Of a DNA stretch of 64,000 nt, positions 12,201 through 23,600 are shown one piece after another (positions within the stretch are counted from its first letter, which is position 1; each line of letters starts with the position of its first letter). Below the pieces are notes generated by a model. It saw only the letters and a list, made by a program, of their open reading frames with translations. It had not been told where the DNA came from and searched no databases. This stretch comes from Eucalyptus grandis. Its lineage: Eukaryota; Streptophyta; Magnoliopsida; Myrtales; Myrtaceae. The stretch lies in NCBI RefSeq assembly GCF_016545825.1, contig NC_052614.1, forward strand, positions 17,254,559 through 17,318,558, given 5' to 3'. The position numbers and the translations under genes were made by a program.

Positions 12201-12790
12201 CAGGACTAGGTTACCGGCAAACCATCAATGCTCCTTCAGGCAACCAACTGCTCATCTCCCTCACTCCACCTAACTAGCAAATGCCCTTGTTCTAGCTTCC
12301 TTCTGCAGAGAACTTGCACACATCCTAGAGGACTCCGACATGACAAAATTTCTGAGAGATTCGAGAGCTTTCGGGAGTCACCTGTAAGTGACGAGAGTGG
12401 GGAGAGGGGACTGCTTGATGAGGATCTGGAGGTCCTGGTGAGGGTTGAAGTTCCTCAGGCAGTCGAGGCGGATCTCCACGAGGTCGGCTCCAATCTCCTT
12501 GGCCTTCCTCATCTCGATCAGCATCTGGTCGACCGTGGTGCCCATCAGCGGCGTGCACAGCAGCGTGGGGCTGCTCCGGAATCCGCTCGTGCTCGTTTGG
12601 AGATCCGAAGTAGTGAACTGCATCACCATCACCCGCCATAACAAACGCGCGCGCGCGCACAGACACGCACGACATAAAAAGAAGCAAGAACCCGGAATTA
12701 GAATCAGGAAAACGAACTCGACAAACTAACGTAGTCGGCCGGACAGAACGGAAACGGAGAGGAAAGGAAACGTACCGGAACGCTGCCCAT
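9205..12790 (-). CDS. Bifunctional 3-dehydroquinate dehydratase/shikimate dehydrogenase, copy 2 (canonical)
   Basis: Predicted 530 aa in 11 exons: 12776-12790, 12382-12617, 11679-11784, 11279-11497, 10841-11190, 10658-10721, 10470-10575, 10246-10386, 9766-9914, 9345-9507, 9205-9248. Exon sizes and phases match copy 1 almost exactly, so the genes are tandem duplicates. Dehydratase residues are Glu53 (VEIRLD), His143 (SSHNFHNTP) and Lys170 (AKIATTA). Dehydrogenase residues are GHSKSP (263-268), TIPHK with Lys315, Asn336 (GAINN), NTD (350-352), a GAGGAGKS loop and NRT for NADP. It should carry out steps 3 and 4 of the shikimate pathway. Exon 1 encodes only five residues (MGSVP) and no transit peptide is evident, unlike the plastid enzyme of Arabidopsis (MEE32). 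Either the protein is cytosolic or an upstream start was missed. Confidence 0.95.
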
Positions 12791-12883
12791 TGTTGGAGAT
12801 CAAAGGTTGGAGTGTGGTGAGATTTGTTCGAGGTTGTTTTATGTTATTGCAAGGAAAAGTGAGTGAAGGGCTTGATTCTAAGA

Positions 12884-12893
12884 GCTTATATAG
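12884..12893 (-). promoter_or_regulatory. Candidate TATA box of DHD/SDH copy 2
   Basis: Minus-strand CTATATAAGC lies 94 bp upstream of the start codon at 12790. Unlike the copy 1 site it is not embedded in a simple repeat. Position and sequence fit a plant core promoter. Confidence 0.6.
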
Positions 12894-15800
12894 TTGCATA
12901 CTTAAATGGTACACGCACTGAGTTCATTGATGTCTAGTGCATTTGTGCAAAAATTGGTTTTTGTTTTCTTTTTCTTTTTGTGGGAATTCTGCATGAAGAA
13001 AGGTAGGAGCAGCAGTCTGAAAGTTTGAAAGTTGGGTGGCAGAGAAAGTCTTGTGACCAGAGGCATCAGCCGAATTAGGTAACAGCTTCTCTTCATGGTT
13101 CATTAGAACTTTAGGTGTAACTCTGCATACATGTTGACAAAATTTAATAAGAGACCGGTGTGCAGGTTCATGATAAAAAAAAATAAGAGTGGAAGTCCTA
13201 AAATTCGTCAACAAACAACGTTTGATTAAAAAAACAATAATTAAATATTATAGTTGTCAAACTGATGTAATCAATTTATTTTATTAACTCCATCCAACTT
13301 AATAAACAAAAAATACTAATAAGTTTTAAAACTTGATTGCACTTGCAATTAAACCGAACATACAAATATTACCAAATTTGTTTTGCTAGAATTGAGCCAA
13401 TTATATGTAGAAAAAAAAACAAGATAAGCAACCTGAGCCCCCTAAAAAGAACAATGTAATCCATCAACTTCCCATCTGGTTCAAGCATTAATATTAGCTT
13501 TACACACCATATCAATTTATGGAATGAGTGTATACGACATTCTTTCAAATCAAATCATCGATTTGGTACGGCCGATTTCAACCTATTTTGAGCTTTAAAG
13601 GTGATGAATTGAATGTGGTATCATGCAACATGAGGAAATACCAATTGACTTTTTTTAAATATATTTATTTATTTATTTTGGAATGAGGAGGACATTGATA
13701 GTTGAAAACTAGAAAATGAAAGTGACTCGTTTTATAAAATTGGGGAAATGATACGTAGTTGTGGGACCCACGGGGTGTCTTGCTGCGCCCACCTAAATTT
13801 CTGGGTTCCTCCAAATTAGACGTCGATGAATTGAAATGCCGCCACGAAACGCGGCTGCCATCACCTCATATATATATAATCAGGTGACAAATATAGTAAA
13901 AGTCCTTAATCTTGTCGTGAATATACATTGAGTTTTAAAATTTTAAAAAAATAATTAAGTCTAAATTTTGTTATGAAAATATGATTAAATTCTAAAATTT
14001 TCAAAAAATATAATCAAACTCTAAAACTTATCAAGTTAATTTAATCAAATCTTTCCATTAATTACACTTTTGAAAATTTCAGAACTTAATTACTTTTTGC
14101 AATAATTTTTTTTTTTCGAACTTAATTGCACTTTTTGAAAGTTTTATAACTTGATTACATTTTTATAATAAGTTTTAAGACTTAATTATATTTCTTGACA
14201 GTTTTAGAACTCAATCGTATTTTCATAACAAGTTTAAGGACTTTTAATGCACTTATTCTTATAATTATATAATCAAAACTGAGAATGCCATAAAAAACTT
14301 CAAATTTTGTATTATATCATGTATGACCTAAACCCCACGCTTGTATCGGTACAATGAGAGTACCCTGCCTATTCCCAATATTTCAACCATCCGATTAAGA
14401 AAAAATCAATTAAATACTTTGAACCTTTTTCTTTTTATGTTGCCGATACTCTAAACTTGTGCCGATATCAAGGGTCAATGTCACAATGGGCATACTTTAG
14501 GGGTTTTAGAGACTGAAAGAAAGAAATATTCATACGTAAGCATCGAGATAAATATAATTTAGGCTTTTCGACGGTATAAAAGAAAAGGCTCAGCAATATT
14601 GCTGCCAGCGGGCGTGATTTATTATAAGTTTTTTTACTTTTTAAGGGCATTAACTTCATTTCATTCTTTTTCCTCGAAAAAAATGGAAAAAACTCAACCC
14701 ACATGATGAGTCCACAAGTTTTTAGTAACGCAGCCAGAAGCCCAGGATATATGAATTGTTAGTAAGTGGGCCACGAGTGGCTGGTAAGCACGTGGGCTAG
14801 TGATCCTTTCTCTCTCTCTTTTTCTTTTTTTTTTTTGCAACCTTTTATTGTTTACAATTCTGCCACACGTGCGGAACCCTCACGTTTGTACTGTGTTCTA
14901 GGGCGTGCGCATAACTCGTAAACCAATTTTTTTTAGGACTAATATTATACAAAATCCAAAACTGATAAACTCGTGATAAATTTATCTCAAATTGATATAA
15001 TTATAACAAATTTATCGTCAAATTATTAAGTTGGGTAATACGTAGCAGTTGACAAGCGTACCAATTTAGAATTTTTACCCATATTTGTCATAAGTGTATC
15101 AGTTGTTGATTTCTCGTAAGCTTAATCAAATTTAATGAAAAATAACATGAGGTAAATTTATCACAAATATACTAATTTTGAAATTTTGGTACTTAAAAAA
15201 TTAATTTGAAACAAATTACTCATGAATATAATAATTTGGAGTTTTTCATTAACTCTTCGTTTTTATGGAGGTGTAAAACATACAATCCAATTGATGATTA
15301 AGAGGGAGATGAGCTTTTGATACGTTGAAAGCATGATTAAATTGCTCTTCTAAGTGCCTGGTATTCCACTAGAAATTTGATACACGGACCTTGCTATGCG
15401 CTACATTTCAAGAATAACTTAGTCACGCTTATGCCAAGTTAGGGTCGGAGTTGATTCGATACGACGGCCTGGCCTCGTGAGCCGTGCTCGCGCGCAACCC
15501 CGTTCACGGCAGCCGTCCTCGCACCCAACGACTTGGCAATCGTGGCAACCTGGCCACGCAAGTCACTCGCGCGCTGGGGCGTTGTGCTTGCCCCCCTCGA
15601 CGGCTCTGCCCTCGCTTGAGCCCGGAGCATCAAATCTTTCGGACACGATGCCCTAATCCCTCTGAAATGGCAATTCCATGATTGCGATGCCACACTTGCC
15701 CAAATCAGAATCAGCCATGGGCAATCAAGCAAAGATTTACTTGCTGTACCAGGCTAGTTTAACTAGTTAGACAAGAAATAGGCCCAATCCATAGAACTGA

Positions 15801-16855
15801 CAAAATGATCCTGTTTAGCTCCTACAAAGGGTCAATTGCATCATATTCCGGCCAGATTCGATGCCTACCATCAGCGACAAATTATCGGCCTCCTCCGGCA
15901 AAAGCTCCTTCAAGAAGCTTTTTTCCCCAACTCCATTCTAATTCCATTCGAATTCATCCTCCCAGAAGCTAACCTATTCCATTCGAATTCATCCTCCCAG
16001 AAGCTAACCTATTCCATTCGAATTCATCCTCCCAGAAGCTAACCTATTCCATTCGAATTCATCATCCACTGACGGTAAGCGGACGATGAATGCTCGCACA
16101 AAGCTTGTCCTAGAATTAAGCTCAACTTGGGTTTTCTTCCCAATGATCTCCTGCGTGCAAATTGAAGATTCCAAAACACGGACTGCATACATACGGGCGC
16201 TTCATAAGACACCCGATGGTATGAACATAAGCTTGGTGGTCTATACGAGTAAAATCACATGCTCGCAACATGGCTTTCATAATCGTGGGTGTTAAATTTT
16301 CCGAGCAGTTTTTCACCTGTCGGCATGCTTGAGAAAAAAGAACCTGAGATTGTGTAGTTAACTCAGAAAATTATCCAGTCCATCGTATGCCAAATCACTT
16401 ATTAGATGCAAGCACCCATGCATAGCGTATATGGAAACTCGCCGGGACTGGGTGCTTGGCTCTCATCAGTTCATGGCGCTAGGGCACCAATGGGAGCTCC
16501 TTTTTGGTTTCCTACAGAACAAATCAAGTGATATGTGCCCGGCCTTATAGAACATGAACAATGAAGCCATCAGCCCATAATGGAAGAGCTAGAGACGAAA
16601 AATTTGCTAGAGAAGCCATTTTAAAATAGCAGATGACCGAAATATAGACAAACCCAAATCCAGGTGACATTATAGTTGATAGCCTCTACAGGTTCGCAGT
16701 ATCGGAGATAACAGCCAATACCAAAAAGCACATCAACTGAGAGTTTTAACCAAAAGCAGACACTCTGAAAATATGCTTTTACTCAAGATTCCAACCCCCA
16801 ACAGGCTCCTCATGCATAGCATGCGTTAGATACTTATGTGGTCGATTGAGGCAGC
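12894..16855. other. AT-rich intergenic region with a GC-rich patch
   Basis: No supported gene. At 13900-14260 the sequence cycles loosely through variants of 'aactTGATTACATTTTT', a degenerate AT-rich repeat. At 15440-15630 a sharply GC-rich segment contrasts with its surroundings and may be a fragment of inserted DNA. The end holds the SOD 3' UTR. Confidence 0.5.
15941..16062. repeat. 35-bp tandem repeat, about 3.5 copies
   Basis: The unit starting ATTCCATTCGAATTCATCCT repeats at 15941, 15976 and 16011 with no visible mismatch, then a partial copy starts at 16046. Near-identity suggests recent expansion. Confidence 0.93.
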
Positions 16856-18740
16856 TCATCCCTGAAGACCGATGATACCTGCAATTGAGAGAAATAAACC
16901 ACATAAGAATACTCATCTTATGAGTTGGTTATAAAATACATTATAAGGACAAATCCTACGACTACAATAGAAGTATATCTTTTTATTCCATTCAACACAT
17001 CAACTAACCTATAGAGCATGCCCCCGCGAAAACACACTCCACATCACACAGAATCATGTGTACGATGCATAAGAGAGAGAGGGGGAAACGGGGGAAAGAA
17101 AGAGAGGGGGGGCTAAATAAGCACACACCTAAGTAACCTTCTTAGAGGAACGTAAAGATTCCAAAAATCCCCACCCAAGAAAAAGATAACGAATTGAAAC
17201 ACGAGAAAACGAGGACATACACTAATCATCCCCATGCTACAGGAAAGGCCTTTCAATGGAGAAACATGGACACTTATCCGCCTTGCATGCATCAACACAC
17301 AGCATTATGTCAGATGATCAAACAAATCTACTCACCGCAAGCAACTCTGCCACCAGCATTTCCAGTGGTTTTGCTAAGTTCATGTCCACCTGCAAAAACA
17401 AAACAAAGCTCATTAAAGTATCAAACACAACGGTCAATTGTTTCATAGTTCCAATTTTCAAATATCAGTATAACAAGTATTAGTTTGAACTAACGACAAC
17501 AGAGGCAAACAAAAATCGTCAAATCAACAACCAATCGGTTTGCCACAAACACAAATTAATCCTCTGCTTAAGTTCCTCAAGATTCCACCTAGATCTCCTA
17601 TCAGGCTTTCAATCAAGTAACCAGATCAGATAACGTACATAAAGGATAGTGTGTAGAAAGTTCATATTTATCATGTAAGAAGATTATCAAGTCAGCATAA
17701 AGATTTTACAGAGAAAATTTCAAAAATTACCCTTGCCAAGATCATCAGGATCTGAATGGACAACCACAGCCCTTCCAACAATTGAATTAGGTCCAGTGAG
17801 AGGAATCTGAAAAAGCAGACATGTCCATTAGGAAACTGTACGACACTCAAGCCAGATGCACCCGAAATCAAGAATGAGAAGATGAAAACAGAGAAGGAAG
17901 ATAAGGAAATGATGCAGGGGCAAAGACAGACCTGCTTGTCAGTAATGGTGAAAGTAGCAGTACCTGGAAAAGAAGGCAAAAATATATCAACCCTAAAATA
18001 GCACCACAAACTAAAACAGTAATCAGATATAGGTCAATCCTGATTTTCAAAAGCCTTTTATTAGGACATGTAGCAATAATAAACCAATCAAGAGCCAACA
18101 CAGATATACAATGTAGGGATGTCATTACGACAATCAGTGAAACCACTCATGCTGCAACAACTATTGCCACAACAAATGGAGTAATTAGATAATAATAGAC
18201 ATACCATTATCACCAACAGTCACATTTCCCAAATCACCAGCATGACGATTCTCATCTTCAGGGGCACCATGCTCCTTACCAGACAGGATTGAAATGTGGT
18301 CCTGAAACAAAGTAATCACAGAGAATTATGGTCAAAATGCATCCTTTATCTTGCACTATGTATGGAAAAACGAATGCTTAAACGTGCACAAACATCAGAA
18401 ATGCAGAAACAATTCTTTTTCCCTTTTTCTCAAAAACCAAAGTGAGAATTTTCTTCCACTCAGTACCAGTTGACATGCAGCCATTTGTGGTGTCCCCAAG
18501 GGCATGAACATGGAAACCATGAAGCCCGGGCTTCAGGCCAGAAAGACTTCCGGTCACTGTGGTCGGGCCTGCACATCATTGCAACCGATAAACCGAGATG
18601 ATCACGGTTAACCGCATCAATAAGCAAAAGACCAAGACCGTTCAGCAGATCACGCTAAGCTTACCATCTCCTTCTTGGACGAAGTGGACGGTGCCAGTGA
18701 CACCCTCGCTGCTTCCGAGTACGGCAACGGCCTTCACCAT
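16856..18740 (-). CDS. Cytosolic-type Cu/Zn superoxide dismutase with a frameshift in exon 3
   Basis: Seven coding exons: 18665-18740, 18467-18568, 18205-18301, 17932-17963, 17731-17806, 17336-17389, 16856-16878. The enzyme disproportionates superoxide in the cytosol (Arabidopsis CSD1 type). Visible signatures are the start MVKAVAVLG, copper ligands His45 and His47 (GFHVHALGD), His62 (GPHFNP), the Cys56 / C-terminal RVACGIIG disulfide pair, and the last residues GIIGLQG. Without the defect the length would be the usual 152 aa. Exon 3 is 97 nt where 96 is needed: one extra base (plus-strand A at about 18283) shifts the frame after Pro65 and brings a TAA at 18276-18278. Every other exon and splice site is intact. 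It could be a sequencing error, a null allele or a young pseudogene. Confidence 0.92.
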
Positions 18741-19082
18741 TTTTTTTTTCCTTTTGTGATCTAAAGCCAATAATAGCACTTCAGATCATTAATCAAGTCA
18801 CGGAACACAATATCAGCAAGAGATTGCGAAAAAAGACTTTGCATTGAACACAACCACAAAAGGCGACGAACGAGAAACTAAGTCCGCGGTCGGCGTCGGC
18901 AAAGCTCTCGCCGGCCGAGTCGCACTTCGAAAAAGGCCCGACGCGATCGATACAGTGGCAAACGAAACATATCGAGCACGAGCGTAACTCGATCGCCCCT
19001 TGCGGCGACGGTTTCCGTCATACGCTTCACCGCATTCGCTTTGGAAAACACTAAAGAATCATGAACAAGCTGCACAACAGAG

Positions 19083-19122
<40 letters not shown>

Positions 19123-20678
19123 GAGGATCGACGATGTCCACAGAACAAAGCGGAAACAGGAAAGGTCCGAAAGAACGAACGATCCGACGATCGCGCTCCC
19201 GTCGGCAACCCAGCTCCGGCGGGAGATCAACGGCTCCATCTCCAATCGAGCGGCTTCAGAACACACGAAAACGACAGAACAGCGACGGGCTAGTCTCGCA
19301 TCGCGAACGAGGATTCTTGCACAGTTTCGACGCATCGAGAAGAGGAGAGGAGAGAATCGACCTACCTCAGAGCACCCCTTGGGAGATAGAGAGAGAGAGA
19401 GAGAGACTGGCAGGCGCAGAGAACGCAGGCGGAGGGAGGCGATGAATGCGAGCTGAACTGTTTCGGTTCACTCTTTAAGTGTATAGAGCGAGAGAGAAGA
19501 GAGAGAGGGGCGCGAGGTTCTAGAGTTTTCTCCCACCAAACCGCGCACTTCCACTTGTCGCCTCCTCATCTGCCAGGGGAACTTTTTATCTGGTGAAACA
19601 GTACAGGCAAAAAGTCAAAAAAAAAAAAATCATAAACTTTATCAACGTGACACATTTAATCTTTGATTTTTTATGATATTAAAATTTCAAACTTATATTC
19701 ATATACACATATATTTATCTCAAATTTTTCTATAACACTAAAAAATCCAAATTTATATTTTTGTAACACCAAAAGCTCCAAACTTTTATTTTATAACACC
19801 AATAATCCTAAAATTATATTCATGTAACATATTTATATCAAAAATTTAATGTCATAAAGAAAAATTTGAGATTTTTTGTATCACAAAAGAAAAGTTTAAA
19901 ATTTTTGACATCACAAAATATAAAATTTAGAGTTTTGTTATCATAAATTTTTTTTGAGATAAACATATGACAATGAGCATAATTTAAGATTTTTTATAAT
20001 TAAAAATGGGATTTTGCAACTGTTTGATTGGCTCGAGTTTAGATAAGCCCCTTGCCCCTTTTAACTTTTTCCACCGTTTTATTGTAACGCGACAGATCTC
20101 AACCATCGAACGGAGTACTGGGGCCGTTGTGTTTTTTCGATTTTCGATCCGATGAGAAAGAGGTTCGGAAGACGCGCGATACCCCCTCGAGACCATACCG
20201 GAACCGCGACTGCTCAATTATTGGAGGCAAGTGGACCCATACTTGGCAATTCCTCCGGTTCCTCTGAAAGGGACCGAACGCGAATCGACAGCTTGTTCGA
20301 ACTTTGTGCGGCAGCGGGATCGAAAATTCCGATTCGGATGTGATCGCACAAGCTTTCGAGATGACTCCATCCGTCCGAGGTAAAACGAGCTCCGGGGGAA
20401 ACTGAAAAAGACATATTGGAAATGCACGTCTAGCTTTGACGCACGGCAATTAAGTAATAAGGTTAAATAGCCCAAAATAGGCGCGTCTAACATCTAATGT
20501 GTTGTTCGATAAATTTATAGTAAGCTCGCTCGGGATTTGTCCTTGATACATGGCGCGAATCTACACAAGGAAAATGGAGGAGATCCGGATTCTTCCTCGA
20601 GAATCGGTGTGGTTTGATCGATGGCTCTCCTTGATATCTGTGATGGGGGATGCGAGTGAATTTGTCGGCGGTAGAATG
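18741..20678. other. SOD leader with probable 5'-UTR intron, then spacer
   Basis: On the minus strand, CTGAG|GTAGGTC near 19368-19375 is a good donor and CAAAAG|G at 18750-18752 a usable acceptor nine bases before the SOD ATG run. This suggests an intron of about 615 bp in the 5' UTR. That intron contains a (CT)n microsatellite. From 19560 to 20000 the DNA is AT-rich and low in complexity. Nothing else is recognised; the right end holds the SCD2-like 3' UTR. Confidence 0.45.
19087..19121. repeat. (CT)n microsatellite in the SOD leader intron
   Basis: About 17 perfect CT units. Purine-rich on the SOD transcript strand. Confidence 0.95.
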
Positions 20679-23600
20679 TCAGGTGTCATTTTCTGCTCTG
20701 ACATTGCCGTTGTCCAGCGCGGATCCTTTGCGCGAATCTTCCCACAGCTGGTCCTCGATGCCGAGCTTCCTTAGCTCAGTGAGACCTCGCTCGACTGAAT
20801 ATTAAAGCAAAATGGAGATGAATCAGTGTATAATAACATAAAGAAATGAGAGAGCAAGCAAACACAAGGAGCAAATCAAGTACAGCATGACGGTAACATA
20901 AAGAGTCCCACAACTTCATATGTGCAGCTGATATTGTTTCATCAGTACCCTGACCGGTAAAAGCTAACCCGACCCAGAACAACCTAGGCATTGGTTTCTA
21001 TTTCAAAGCTTGTTCAGGAGGGTTAGTAGAAATTGAAACAAAACGCTCATCCGCAAGACAATCTTCCGACATCGGCTTTAATCTAATGAATGACATTCTC
21101 CAATCTGGAGCATTGACAGAATAATGTCAGCATAGCAGCAAAAAGGCGAAGCTGTGAAGAAACCGAAGGATGCTTTCCCGAAAGATTAAAATGCAACTTA
21201 AATTCAAGGTGGATCGAACACAATGGCAATTCATTGATGCGAAACTAAACCTTACAAGGGGAATTGCCATGATGCAATTCATTAAGCTAAAACCAGACTC
21301 TTTTCATTTCTTGACCTTTTTTTGGTGAGATTTTCATGGAGAGAGGGAGTAAGAGGAAGTACCATCGACCGCGTCTTGCGATGTAGGTGACCGAGTGCTT
21401 TGGTTGATAAGGAATTGCAGGCGCTCGTCTGCTACATCTATTTCCAGCCCATGGTTTTTTGCTCGTCTCCAAAAGTATGTCAGCCATGCCTGCCACAGGC
21501 CCGCCACACGGTCAGACATATAAGAAGTGTTGGAGTGGGTGCAACTTTGGTATAGCGATGTTAAAAGCATATAGACTACAATAGTAATGCTGAAAATGCT
21601 GATGAATGATCTTACTTTTGCTCTCTAAGTTTGTGTACGAAGTTCGGATGGTGAACATGCATCCACCTATTAAGGCAACTCCTTATTAATTTTCATTTTA
21701 TGATGTTTGAGCATTGATGTGACCAAATAAACTATTTGAACTCCAGTTCTACTATTCATCGAATAAGCAGTACAGATTGATCTTTAACAATTAATGATCA
21801 TATCATCCTACAAGCATATTTGGTGCCTACAGTTCATTCCTTTCCATCAGCACACTTGTACACACAAAGCACTAGGAGGGCCCTCAAGAAATGCCAAGTG
21901 TCTCTTCCAATATAGAGTCATAGACGGCCAAACAGCCAGAGAAAGAAATAGAAAAGAAGTCTGTCCATTATCTTCATCCATGGAGAAGGGAATGCCTATT
22001 TATCGATTAGCTTCTAAGCCTTTACCGCAAAAATGATGCCGAACCTACCTGCTTGAAAAGCACATCTTCAGATTCCTCTTTGCTCAGTTCTGCATGTATG
22101 GTTGCTTCGTTAGAAATTTGCCCACATGTCAGAGAGTGCTATAAATCCAAGAACTTACAAACAACACATATCATCCGGAAAGAAGAGAAATTAGGAAAAG
22201 AAGGTAAACTGAATATGGAAAAATGGAACTGATGATAATGGAAATAGGTATCGTCAAATATTCCCGCAGCATGGATGAGACATCTGATACATTTTTGATA
22301 TTTCAATCAAGCATATTCCGTCAAACCTAAAGTTAGAAATTCATTTCCATAAATAATTTTTATGCTGTGAAAAAGAAACAACAAACAACCTATTACCCAC
22401 AATGTGAAGTGGGCTCATTCAATCTTCTTCTGTGATTGCGACAAAAATTTATTGGAATAGAGGAAAGCGAAGGAGAGAGACCTAGACAAAAACTTAAAGG
22501 GGAAGATCTTGAGTATTTGAACTTTAGCAAACACTTGATACCCAAAGTATAAGGATTAAGATTGAAACAACATATTGAGCATTGGGACAAAATTTCATGT
22601 CAAGTGAGCATGAAATTCCAGAGGCTATTTAAATCTGCAAAGTACTGTGCCTTAATGTTTTTCTCTTCTGGAATTAATCTATATCATGATCAAACATTTA
22701 TTCTGAAACAAGATACAAAACCATCCAAGGAAAAGAGAGTTGTAGCGAACTTTCATATGGTCAATTGCTTTTCCATAAGGAGGGAAAGGAATTAGGTGAA
22801 GTATTACCCAAAGTTGTCCTAAATTGGTTTGACCACAAAAGAGGGGGGGTAAGTTCACTGGATTATTTAGTTGTTTAAGCATTCATTCCAAGTCAACGCA
22901 AAAGCTCCAACTTTCACTTGCGTTTTAACTTTTACTCAAGACACCTATCGTATTTACCATCCGTCTATTCTCAGAAACCAAGCATATAACACAGTGGTAA
23001 AGCTTACAACAAATTAAAATCCTTCCACATTCACATGGCTGTTAGTATGCTGAGAAGCAATGTCATATTTAATATTTTGTAGATACAATACTTACCAAAT
23101 ACTTCTGTCTGTCCCTCAATTGGCAACTTCAAGTCATATACACCTAATTAGAGAAAGAAACGATATATGAATAGCCATAACCCTAAACACTTAGCAACAT
23201 GGAAAGACGAGAAAGAACAAAAATTGCTTTCAGAGCTCAAAAGGAATGATTTCAGTCCAAGAATATGACCCCCAGCTTATTGGGACTCCAAGCAAATTAA
23301 CTCGTGAACTAAGTGAATTGGTAAGTACACAAAAGTCTACAAGCAAGATGGAAATCTGGGTAATTGAACTGTAACCTCATACCTGCATCACCAGATTTGA
23401 GAATGCTTTTACGTCGGTGCTGAGCCATTGCAAGCAAAATTGCATCCTCCACCTTTTGAAAGAATAGCTTTAGCTCCAACGCATAGTGGAAGGATTACAT
23501 TTTACATGAATTTATAGAATGAAACAAAGATCTGAAAGGTCATGTTCCTTGCTGAAACATATCAACATGCGGAATACATTCCTTTTGAAACTTATAAAAG

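Noticed and set aside
15439..15732. GC-rich ORFs on both strands at 15.4-15.7 kb
   Set aside because: Open only because of high GC; no motif recognised and no gene context. Kept as a compositional note.
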